From Eonycteris spelaea (taxonomy: Eukaryota; Chordata; Mammalia; Chiroptera; Pteropodidae): a DNA stretch of 64,000 nucleotides. Below, in pieces: positions 24,701 through 36,700 of this stretch (position 1 is the stretch's first letter; each line of letters opens with the position of its first letter). The position numbers and the translations under genes are program-made. Below the pieces are notes generated by a model that saw only the letters and a list, made by a program, of their open reading frames with translations, made no database searches and was not told the DNA's origin. Location: contig PUFA01000066.1 of assembly GCA_003508835.1 (NCBI GenBank), positions 9,876,501 through 9,940,500 on the forward strand. Reading direction: 5' to 3'.

Positions 24701-27700
24701 ATGTGCCTCGGTCCCTTCAGCTCTCCTGCCTCCTCGGTCACGCTCAGTCCAGCCCGCACCACGCTCCTGCGCCCCCCGCAGCCCCGTCGTGGACAGAGTC
24801 ACTTGTTTAGAGGACAGGTCTGGCTCCTCAGTTTGAACTCTCAGACGGATGCCCGTGTGGCCCGAGTAACCGCTAGCTCGCCCCCTGTCCCTCTCAGAGC
24901 TCTCAGTCTGGACAGTGCCCTCCAAGGTCGCTCTCCTCAGGGACGCGGGCCAGCACCCTCCGCCCGCCCAGCCCGCCCGTCTGTGGTCCCAGCCCAGCCT
25001 TTCCTGCACTAGGCTCTGTCTCCTGCACCCTCTCCTCCTCCACCTCTTTAGTGCCTACGCCCCCTCCTGTCTCCGGCCCCCCCATCCCCTCAGTGTGCCT
25101 GCCACACAGTGGCCGCTCCCCAGTGTCCGCGAGGCCCGGCGAGAGCGGGGGCGCAGCCAGGGCCGCCTTGTGAACGCGGCTCCTTCCCCGCGCTGTCTCC
25201 AGCCGGCTTGCTCTCCTCTCTCTCTCATCCCAAAAACAAACTGTGTGCCCTGACCCAGTGCCCCTAGTGTGACACCACGGGGGAGAGCTCAGGGTCCTGC
25301 CTGGGCGAGGACAGGTGCTGGGGTGGAGGCGGCCGGTCCCCGTTGCAAACGCAGAGACCCGTCGAGAGCCGCCCACACGGAGTGAGCGCCACAGAGCGCG
25401 CTGGGCTGGCCTCCGGGTGCAGGGCGGAGAGCCAGGGGCCCGGGTGGCCCTCTCGGCCGGCGCTGCGCCCCGCCGACTGTTCTCCGTGTGCACAGGTCCA
25501 GCGTGCCCCCGAAACCTGGACTTCGCCCCCCTCAGGTGGCCCTCCCTCCCAGTGGAGCCAGCCCCATCCCAGCCAAATTCCTAGGAAGGAGGCCAGGGCC
25601 CCCCGTGGGCCAGAGGTCCCCGACCCTGTCGACCGTGGATGGGGTCCCCTGGTACGGCCATGACCGCGGGGCTCCTCCGCGCAGCTGGCGGGGAGGCCGC
25701 CCGAGCCAGTCGTGCTGCAGGAAGCACACACTTTCAGGAGGGCTGGACAGCCGCCTCCGGACAGGTTTTCTGCACGTGGTCCCCTTGGCGTCCGCGTGGT
25801 CCCTTGGCGTCCGCGTGGCCCCGCCTCTGTCCGTGGTTCTGCCGTGCTGCAGGCAGGCGGCACCCTGCCGTCCCTGGCTCTGTGGGAGGAGAGGTCGCTG
25901 GGGGCACGGCCATCACTTCCCTGGAGGCTCCCCAAAACGCCGATGCAGAGGCGTCCGCTGGGACTTCCCTGGCCGGCTGGTCCTGGCGGTGCAGGGTAGA
26001 GGGTTGCTGCCTGCAGGAAGGGCGGTTAGAGGAGAGCGGCCGGTGGCCGGATGCGAATGCACGGGGTTAACGGACGCCTGCCCCCGGTCACTGCTTCTAG
26101 GACCTCGCTGCCCGCCCCGATGTCCACCAGGAGCGACTTCAGCGTGTGGAGCATTCTGAAGCGCTGCATCGGCCTGGTGAGTGGGCGGCCCCGGGGCGCG
26201 CGCCCTGCGGGCCGCAGCAGCACGAAGGGAAGGCGGTGGGGGGGAGGCATGCGTCACGAGGCGGGCGCAGAGCCCAGGTGCGTGTGGCCAGCAGGACTCG
26301 GCTGCTGGTGGCACTTGGCGTCAGCAGCGTCCCACGGGTCACCTGTCCCTCGGCATTCTGGGACATGTGCCCCGTCTGCCAGCTCCGGTGATCAGCATCA
26401 GGCAGAGGGGGCTTTGTGGGGTTCTGGGCACACATTGGGGGGAGCCCCAGGCGGGCCACAGGACCGGGGCTCGTGTCCTAGCCCAGGCACGCGGGCCACA
26501 GGCAGCACGAGGTGCTCGGACTCCGGGCGCCTGCAACGGGCCGTGGGCGGCTGCTGTCCAGCCCCGCAGGCCCTCCCCTCGCGTCCCTCCTCGCTGCGCC
26601 GCCCGGGGGACAGCAGTCCCCGGAGGAGGACTCTGAGACAACTGCAGTCTTCCTGCTTTGCAGGGGACACAGGGCTTCGGAGGCAGCGGGCCCCCACTGT
26701 GTCACACGTCCAGTGGCCCGAGCCTGGTGCTCTCGGTTTTCCGCCTGGGTGGGGCTCGTCGTATCCGTCCATCAGACCTTTGCTGCCCTCCCGAACCTGA
26801 GAGCCACTGAGGCGCAGACCCCGGGCCACGCTGCGCTGTCACATGCTTGTGGCTCCGTCACCCCCACCCCTCCCTGGGCCGTCCCCGTCCTCTGCTGCTG
26901 GTGCGGGCGGCACGGAAAGCCAAGCCAGGGCCTGGCCATCAAGCTTTCGAAGGACGCGTCTGGTTCGCGAGCATCGCCCCGCGTGACCGGCATGACCAGC
27001 TGTTTGTCAAGTTTCGTTCTGTCTTTAAGTCCTGGAGTCAAACCTGTTTGACGTGCGCAGCACCAGCCATTCCCTCTGGGCCAGCAGTGGCCTCTCGTGG
27101 CCCGCAGCCCTTTGCAAAAGACGCTGCAGCTCATGTTGCACCTGCGCGGCCCCGGACCTGCGGTCGGCACTTGGCCAGGGAGAGCGAGCGCTCAGGACCA
27201 CAGCCGCGCCCAGGGGGCGAGCGGCTTGGTCTCGTTTCCAGGTCTTTTCAGAGGAGACAGTCAGGACCTGTGTTTAGATTTGTTTCGATGATGCTTCAGA
27301 CTGGGGCCGGCAGGGTTCATCAGGCCTCTCTGTCTCACGTGTGTGTCTCTCCTCTGCCCCCGATGGCCACAGTCGTTAAAACTGCAGGCAGTGGCTTTAG
27401 ACCCGCACGGGGCCGGAGACTCGCACGGGGCCGGAGACCCGCACACTTTATCCCACGCGATCGGAGGGTGCCTGGGTGGCTCCTCTGGGTGGCTGTGCCC
27501 GTGGGATCCTACAAGCTCCTTCTTTTCATGTATTCCTATTTCATTTATCCTTATTAGATTGTGTTTCTAAATTTAGTTTTGTTTTAGAATTGTAAGTCCC
27601 AAGTCCAGTCTGTCAAACGAGGTGTATTCCTGTGTGTACACTCAGCTTGCTGTCTCTGTCCCTCCCTGCACCGTCCCCTCCCCTGGAGGCAGCCGTCACA

Positions 27701-30700
27701 GAATCTGAGATCCCTCCCCACGCACCATGAGGTCGGCTGCGCGTCTCCTGTTCCCGCAGAGGAGCGGCCGCCCCTGCCCCCCCCCGCCACAGCTGCGCCT
27801 CATCTTCTGGTCCCCGCATCGTGCCACCGCCTCTGGCAGCCCCACGTTTACTGAGGCTCCTGTTTTGGGGCGTTTGGGTCATTTCTAGCTTTTTGCTATG
27901 TGTTTGCCAGAGATCTGTGGGGTGTCGTGGCTCCTGGGTCTCAGGATAAGTGTGTGTGCAGTTCTGATAGGGTGAATTTCCGGGGAGGGGGCTGCAGCAC
28001 CTGGACCCCTGGCAGTGTGCGGCGAGGAGCAGGCGAGCAGGCCGGCACCCTGCCCGCACCCGGGCCTCCTCCCCCCGCCCCCTCCTGCTCTCGCCGGTCA
28101 CCCACCCATCCTTCCTTCACGTCCTGCCCCGAGCAGCCGGCTTCTTCCAGGAATGGCCTCCGCCTCGTCTCATCAGCCAGAAGCCCTGCAGCAGCGCACA
28201 CGCGGCCCTGTGGCCCTGGCCCTTCCCGTCCCCTGTCCCTTCCGGTCCCCCTTTGCACCTTCCCGGCGTCTTCTCCGCACCGCTTGCTTTGCCTGTTTGG
28301 TCCCTGAGGGCAGGTAGCAGAGCGAGACACCTTTGCTGACTTTGAGAGGCCTTTGGGCAAAGCCACACGGGGCCACCTTATGGGAGGTCCCCCTCACCAG
28401 GCTAGGGAGTTTCAAGGCGCCCTGGAGCTGAGGGAACGCTGACTTTTGAATGATGCTTTGGGACCACTGAGCGAGAAGTGGCCTGAAGGACATGCTGGCG
28501 TGGAGGCGGGCCAGCGAGGGCGGCCGGTCTGGGAGCTCTTGTGGGAGTGGAGGTGCAGGGAGCCACCGTGGGGAGACAGAAGCGGGGCTCAGAGGGTGGG
28601 GCGCGAGGGCCATGCTTCTCCTCCGGGCCAGCTCCCGCCAAGGGGGACGTCAGATCTCGTCCAGGGGGCAGTCTGCGCTCCGAGCAGTGGCCCTGAGGGT
28701 GGGCGGGCGTGGGCTGCGGCGTCTGGGGAGGGCGCAGTGAGCGTCCTCGCCGGCCCTGCAGGAGCTGTCCAAGATCACCATGCCCATCGCCTTCAACGAG
28801 CCCCTGAGCTTCCTGCAGCGCCTCACGGAGTACATGGAGCACGTGCACCTGCTGCGCCGGGCCTGCCGCCTGCCCCAGCCCCTGGAGAGGATGCAGGTGG
28901 GTGCAGCTCCGGGCGCACGACGCAGCCTCTGGCCGTCTGGTCCTGTCGCGCTGGGACCGGCGCCTCCCTCGTGGGCGTCTGGCGGGAGGCGGGTGTTGGC
29001 GGGAGGCGGGCGTTGGGTGCTGTCCCGCCCGGGGCCCTGCCCGCCCCCTCCCCCCCCCCCCCTGCGCAGCGGGAGCCGCTCGCAGCCTCGCCTGGTCCGC
29101 AGTGCGTGGCGGCCTTCGTGGTGTCGGCGGTGGCGTCCCAGTGGGAGAGGACCGGCAAGCCGTTCAACCCGCTCCTGGGGGAGACGTACGAGCTCGTCAG
29201 GTGAGGCCGCCGCGCTGGGGGCCGGGGGCCCGGGGGTGGGCCCTGCGCACGAGGGGCTTCGCTGAGCGGCCTGGACAGCCTGGGCCGGGCGAGGAGGTGG
29301 TGCACGTACGGGGGTCAAACCCTAGGACAGTCAGGGGAGGGCGGGGTCGCTTCCGGGTGCGGCGCGTCGAGCTGGAGTGGAAACAGGTCGGGCGAGCTCA
29401 CTCGCCAGCCAGAGCCGGCAGAGGGCGGGCCACCTGGCGGGGACAGTCCCTGTGAGGAGGGCTCTGCTCCCTCCGCTGCCACGTGTGGGCAGGGCGGTGA
29501 CCGGGCCATCCTTACCGCGGGTGTGACTGCAGTGCCTGCTGGTGGCATTTCTCACAGGCAGCTTCAGCAGCCCCTGCTGCTCCCCGCCTGTCCCCCGTCC
29601 AGCCTGGTCCTGGAGCCCAGCATACACTGGGCCTGGCCCGGGGCAGGCCGGCCGTGTGCGGTGCCGTCCACCGGCCACACCCCCAGGGCAGCGGGCGACA
29701 GGCTCCAGACGTTTCTGTGGGCGCCCCGTCATCGGGCAGGTCACCGAGTGAGCACAGCCTGGGCCCGGGCTCCAGGAGGGTTTGGTGACACCCACGGTGA
29801 CTTTTCTCCCACCTGCCCTTGGGTCCTGTCGGCCTGTCGTGGTAAATAAAAGTTTGTTTTTAATTCCAAGAGCTGCTCTCTTCAGAGGGTGCGCAAAACT
29901 GAGGCAAGGGAGAGGGACGAGTCACACGTGGTCCCAGGGGAGGCAGCCGGTCCTCTCCCGTGTGTATGTGCGTGTGAGTGTGAGCGCGCTTACATAACGT
30001 GACCTCGTTACCTTGTAGCCTTTTCACTCGGCTCGTCCTAAGTTACCGCTCTGTCGACGCCGAGACGCAGGCTCCTGATCTGCGTCCTGCGGGGCGCGGC
30101 TTAATCCGCAGCAGTTTCTCTCTTTGCTAAAGTAAAACGACGGCGTGCCCCGTGATCGGGGGCATCTCGGGCTCCAAGGAGGGTCGTTTTCTTGACGTTT
30201 CTGACCCTGGCGCCTGACCTTCGTTGGCATGTGTTGGGGTGACTGAGGTGGGCACACGGTGGTGGCGTCTGGTTCGTCGGTGTGCTTACACACTCCTCAG
30301 GTGTGTGGGCGGCAGGTGTGTGCGGGAGTGTGGCGGCTCCGGCATCAGACCCATTGGGGACACAGGCCTGCGCATGCTCAGTGGGACGGCGCTGGCGGTC
30401 GCGGGAGCCCAGGTCCCGGCCGCCTCAGGCTTGGCCCTGCCACGCCGCCCCCCACCCCCTGCGGGAGCGCCATGCCGGCTCTGGGCACGGCGCAGCTGCT
30501 GGCTGGCGCCAGGCTGGTGAGTGGCTGGTCTTGGACTCCCGTGACCTTGGAGAAGACCGGACGACGCTGCAGAATGCACGGGGTGTGAGCCACACGCTTC
30601 TGTGTGAACGGCGGGGGGGTCAGCAGGCGGTGTCACAGCTGGAGGGACTGTAGGAGACAGTCCTGCCTCTTCAGAAGCGGGAGACTGAGGCCCAGGTGAG

Positions 30701-33700
30701 GGGGGCTCGCCCTGAGTCACTGTGAGGGCCCCCCGTCTGGGCTGAGCTTTGCATGCCCCCCTCCGGGGTGCCTCTCCCGCCCCCCTCCGGGGTGCCTCTC
30801 CCGCCCCCCTCCGGGGTGTCTCTCCTGCCCCTCTCCGGGGTGTCCTCTCCCAGCCCCCTCTGGGGTGCCTCTCCTGTCCCCCTCCGGGGTGTCTCTCCTG
30901 TCCCCTCTCCGGGTGTCCCTCCTGCCCCCTCTCCAGGGTGCCTCTCCCGCTCCCCCTCCGGGGTGTCTCTCCTGTGCAGCTTTCCTCCTCCCGTCCTTGT
31001 GTCCAGTGCCAGCGTCGAGAGGCTGACCTCACCGAGCTGTTAGGGAATTGTTAGCATTTTAGCTTATTAAAAGCATCATTAAAATACCTTGAACAGAAAA
31101 ACCAAGCATAGCATGACAAAGCCCCAGACGTGGGAGCAAGCAGTGTGGGGAGGGGGGTGGCCGTCCCCCAGCAGGGCAACACGCCCGGCGGCTCGTCTCA
31201 TCCGGGGCTGGACGCAGGGTCCGCAGACAGGTGGGAAGCTGAAGCTCTTTCTGAGCCCGGCACACCTGGTTGCCACGTGCCCTCCACGCACCCGGGGCCG
31301 ACGTCCGGCATGCTACACGCTACATGCTACACGCTACACGCACAGGACCTGCGCAGCTTCCTGTTTGGGGCACGTCCGCCCGTGGCTCTGTGGCCTCCCA
31401 GGTCGCTCCTATGAGCCAAAAATAACCCTTTCTCTCCTTAGACAAGCATTCATCTTGTAAATTACATACCTTGGTAGGCAACCTTTTAAAATCTGGTTTT
31501 TCAACTTTCCGTCCTCTGTAATGATTGGAAATTCAGATTCCACTTAAGTTAGTAATTATGTGGTTTAGCTTTTATAATTTTTAATGACTGCACTGTAGGT
31601 GTATTCACAGTTCTGGAACAATTGAAAAATGACATTTTTGTTGAAAAAGAGAGTACACTAAAGATCCTGTTTTTGGCCAGAAACACCCTGGGGCATCAGA
31701 CATCCTGTCATGGAGCTCCCGGGAGCCTCAGGAGGCTCGGGAGGAGCCCCCTTCCCGAGGCTGGGAAGGCGTCGGTCTTGGTCCCTGGGCAGTGGTGTCC
31801 CTTGAGACTCAGGTGACAGGCTGGTATTGGGGGCTCTAAGTCACAGGCTCTGGGGACGCTTGCAGACCTCTTGGCACGTGCTCGGGGTGGTCCCGTGGAG
31901 GCAGCGTGTGCGTGCGTGTGCCGTCTGTGACCACGTGCGACGCCAGAGCGTGTGGCCGGCAGCGCGGCATGGCTCGCGGTCCCCAGCGCCTCTCCCAGGC
32001 CCCAGGCCCCAGGCCCCCATCACGCCTGCTCGTGCCCGCGGGCCGCGGGGCTGCGCCTTGCGTTGTGGGTTCGCAGCTGCTCACGCGGCCCTCCCTCTGG
32101 CTTTGCACCCAGGGAAGACTTGGGGTTCCGATTCATATGCGAGCAGGTCAGCCACCACCCGCCCATCAGCGCCTTCCACTCCGAGGGCCTGCAGCAGGAC
32201 TTCCTGTTCCACGGCTCCATCTACCCCAAGCTGCGCTTCTGGGGCAAGAGCGTGGAGGCCGAGCCCCGCGGCACCATCACACTGGAACTGCTCCGGTGAG
32301 CGTCGCCGTCCCCTCCCCGTGCCGTCCCCGTCCCCGTCCCTGTCCCCAGTCTGTCCCCGCCCCACCCCGCGGAGGAGGCTTCCTCATTGGGGGCCAGTGC
32401 GAGTCCCAGCAGGCGGCAGGCGGGGCGGGCCGGCCGCATCCCTGGAGGAGCCCCCACTTCAGTGGCAGTGGCATTGGCCTCCCCCAGAGCTGGGGACGCC
32501 AGGGGAGAAGCCACCAAGAGGGGAGCCACAGTGTCTTCGGTGACGCGGTCTCAGAAGTGACCCAGCCATGCCCCTGCCCCACGCGTGTGCTGCTGGTCGC
32601 ATAGACTGACCCCGGCCGAGTGCAGGAGGGTTGCACCCCGTGGGTGCGGGACCCAGAGGGTCCGCCCTCCAGTTGCCCCGCCACGGCTTAGTGCTCCCCT
32701 CCGCGTTGGTCAGACACCGCGAAGGATGAGCCGGGTCCCTCGCGGCGGTTCTGAGGCACGAGGCCGGCTGGCGGGGGAGGCAGCGGTGGCCTCTGTTTCC
32801 CACCGGCCCAGCCTGGCTGGTCAGGGGTCCACGAGGACCGGGGGACAGTCTCCCCGCAGTCCTGCCCTGCGTCTGGGGCTGGCGAGGTCCCCTCTGGGAG
32901 GCGGGCCTGTCCCTCGCTTTCCCGGGGTGGGGAAGCTGCACACCCGGCGGTGGCAGGAGGTGCCGGTCCCTCCGAGCCACAGACACCCGCAGCATCCTGT
33001 GTTTCTCTGGCCCCCGGCCACCCGCGTGTCTGCCCAGGCGGCCCTCTGTCCAGCCTCACCGGGACCCCCGTTCCTGCCCCGTCGCCCTCACGCTCATGAG
33101 CGGGACTTGACGTTCAACTAGAAAGCTTTGTTGGTGTGCGAAGGGACGGAGAACCGACTCCCTAGCGCGTGCTGAGTGAGGAGCCACGCCGTCCTCCGCA
33201 GCCCTCGGGCCGGCGCGGAGCAGCCCGGCCTGCGTCGCATGCCCGTCTCACGGGCTCTGACTGCTTCTTCTCTGGCCCCCGTGACAGGCACAGTGAGGCT
33301 TACACCTGGACCAACCCCACCTGCTGCGTGCACAATGTGATCATCGGGAAGCTGTGGATAGAGCAGTACGGACGGTGGAGATTCTGAACCACAGGTAACG
33401 GTGCCCGGCCGTCACGTGACATTGGGCAGCACGGGACGAGCGAGGGCCGTGCGGAAGTGCTGGCTTCGAACCCCGGGACGTGTCCTCTGTGCTCTGAGTG
33501 CAGCCCCAGGGGCGGGCAGGGTCCCCTCTTGGTTCCTTATGCCCCCTGCCCCAGCTTCAGACGGGCGGCCCCCAGGCTTCGCTTGGCGCAGCCGGGTCTG
33601 GCCCGCTGTGGGTCACCATTCGTGTTCTGCACTGGCATTTGGTTTTAGTCACAGCTGTCAACTTATTTCGAAGCTTTAAACGACAGTAGAGAACGGTGCG

Positions 33701-36700
33701 GATTCCCAGGTGGAAATATGGTGACCGTCAATCACCGTCTACTGTCCTGTCTGTCCTTCCCGCTCCTGGAAGTTTGCAGCTCATTGCCATTTTTTTTCAC
33801 AGCTTTATTGAGATAAAACTTACTTATCATAAAATCCACCCATTTAAAGTGGGCACTTAAATGGTTTGTATTGAATTTACTGAATTGTGCAACCATTTCC
33901 ATCACCCTGAAAAGCCCCCCTGCCCGTTGGCAGTCAACCCCCGATGTCACCTCCCCAAGGTCACCCCTCGGTGCCGCCCGCAGCCTGCACACGGCCCCCG
34001 CAGGCCGCCTCTGGACGCCTCGTCCCACGCGTCAGGCCTGTGTTCCTCTTTTCCGCAGAACGGGAGACAAGTGCGTGCTTCACTTCAAGCCGTGCGGGCT
34101 GTTCGGGAAGGAGCTGCACCGAGTGGAGGGCCACATCCAGGACAAGAAGTAGGTCCAGGGCGGGGCGGGCCCCGCGGCCTCCCAGACCCGCGCGCAGAAG
34201 CCGCCGCCAGTCGTCTGGTCACAGTCACAGCTCCTCTTGTGCCTCGCTTCCGTTTTGACAAACATTTGTCGTTGAGCATAAAGTAGAAAAGGGAGATGTT
34301 TTCAGGGCGCCCGGGGCCCATCTCACGCCCTCCGGGGGGAAAGGCCGGGGCCTGTCTGTCTCCCGCACCGCGGTGGTCACGCGTCAGGCTCTCAGAACCC
34401 CTGGACCTGAGCGCGGCCGTGTGGCCTGCACCTACCAGTGTCCCTCACGTGTCGTCAGCACAGCTCGGCCCGAGCATTGTGCTCGTGTGACCGGTTCCTT
34501 CCAGCCCGTGAGTTAGGGCTGAGCAGGCCGATGGCCAGTAGCGTCCTCACATAGGGACACGAGACTCCTTCCAGCTCCTAAAATCTGTATGTTCTCGATT
34601 AGAAACGAGTTCCCGGCATAAAGCGAGCGGTGCTTCCGCTCTGCCCCCTGCATCGGGCTCCAGAACCAGCCTGGAGAGCGGCTGGGCTCCTCAGGCTGCC
34701 CACATGGCCCGCTGACCGAGATAGGGCTCAGAGCCGCCTTACAGGACTGCGGTCCTGGTCGCGAGCAGCCTCTCCCTGGTCGAGTCACCCCGGAGAGACT
34801 GCGGGCAGCGTAGGCAGTGCCCAAGGCCACGCCTGCCGGCCCGCCCTCAGGGAGCATGTGCGAACACTCTTCTCATTTGCTGTTTTCCACCCCAAATTTG
34901 AGGGAGCTCTTCCTAGCGTGAGGCCTCCTCACGGAGCCTGTCCCCCAAGGTGTCTCTCCTGAGTGAGGACCAGCCGTGCTTCCCCCCAGTTCCCACCGCC
35001 GGCCTTCCAGGGCGACCCGCTGCTGGCTGAGCAGCGTCCCCAGGAGTGTGTGGCCACCTGTGTGCCCGCCCCCTAGAAAGACACAAAGAGAGGGAAAAGC
35101 CCCGACACTGTTGGCCTCGCTCCTGCGGGACCTGCAGGGAGCTCGGCCGTCCAGTCTGGAAGGTCTCGGAGTTCTGGGTAGCCAGCGAGGACCGCAGGCG
35201 GGCGCCGAGGGGCGTCCTGTCCGCGGCGTGAGGGTGGCTGACGCGAGGAGGCCTGCGTGCGTCGCTTCTAGGGGACGGGCCGACGGACGCAGGGTGCGAG
35301 GGCCACGCGTGTGTGCACACCCCACAGGCACACGGGGCGTTAAGTTAGACCGTGGGGACGTGCCTCTTTGCCCTTCCTGTCCGCACTCCTTGTCACCTGC
35401 CCGCTGGGCTGTGGCCTTCATCTTCTCTAATGCTGTGCTGTGTGAGGAGGGCGGCTAGCTTGTCTCAAGGGGCACAAGTAGAGACCCCATAGTGTGAATT
35501 TTCTTCCTCACGTCTATGTCCAGAGATGCCCTAAGGTTTCCAGGACGACAAGGCAGGACGGGAGCACATGCCACAGTCAGAACTAAGGGGTGGCGCGTTC
35601 AGTCCCTGGTTTGTGACCGCTGTGACCTTGGTTCTGACCCCCAATACAGCAGGAAGAAGCTGTCCATCATCTACGGGAAGTGGACGGAGGGCCTGTGGGG
35701 CATCGACCCGGCGGCATACGAGTCCTTCCGGAAGCAGGAGCGGAGGGGCGAGCTCCCGGGACCGGCGCGGCCGGTAAGGCGCTGCTCCGCGTGCGTGCGT
35801 CCGGCCGGGAGGTGGCCCCGCGGCCCCTCGCGTGGGTGCGGCATGCCTTCAGGGCCTGGGGCAGGCGGACGCAGGGACCGCGCCTGTCCGTGCAGCTGCC
35901 CGTCCGTCCGGGGCGCTGGGCTGGCCGTGGCGTCGGTCTGCGCTCCGACTGCAGAGGCTCCTGTGCTGGCCGCTGGCACGGGGTGTCCTGTGTCACAGCG
36001 TCTGTCCCCCCAGCCTGGCTGGCGGGGCGCCTCCACTTCCTCCCGGAAGCCCTGTGTCCGGAGACCCCTTCAGCCTCCCGTCCCGGCACCGCCGCGCCGG
36101 CTGAGGCCTGACAGAACAGCTCGCGGGTGCCGCGTCGTCCGTTCTGAGAGCCAGGCGGTGCAGCCGGCGGGAACACCCGAGACCCCACGACCGCTCCCGA
36201 GTGGCCCTGGAAGTGCTGGTTCGCGAGAGTGGTCGCATTTTTTCCGGATAACGAGCCAGACCCGAGGCGGGCGGTGTTTGACCGGAGCCAGGCTCCGCGG
36301 GCTCCTGCGTGGTTTCACCGCGAGGTGTCGGGCGCCGTCTGACGCTCTCGTGCTGAACAGCAGTGAGGTTCCAGGGGGCACCGGGCAGCCCGGCGTGGAG
36401 GGGCGAGGGGCTCGTCCTCTAGCTCTGGCGCCCACCGTGACCGCAGCCTGGAGGGTCACCCCAGCTGCGTTTGTCACGTGTCAGTGCTGCGGCCGCACGC
36501 TGCGCGGGTGACCACGCTCCTCCTCCCCCCGGTCCCCGTCCCCGCTTTGGAAGTAGGCGCAGCTGCTGCATCCGAGGTGTGGCCTCGGGGGTGTTTAGTC
36601 GGGAAGTGTGGCCAAGCGGTCGTGGGTATAGACCCCTGTGGCCGAGGGCCACACGCGGGGCCCCCGCGTCCCCGAGTGCCCGGTGGCGTCCCCTTTGCTG

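Noticed and set aside
27466..27482. 17-base match to the start of a carnivore tRNA-Lys SINE (GGGTGCCTGGGTGGCTC)
   Set aside because: Nothing of the SINE body follows, so it may be chance and cannot be used to assign the species.
29845..29850. AATAAA inside an OSBPL2 intron
   Set aside because: It is a plausible hexamer but no evidence of an alternative last exon precedes it.
30752..30978. CRISPR-like regular repeats
   Set aside because: The units are contiguous with no spacers and lie in a mammalian intron; it is a minisatellite.
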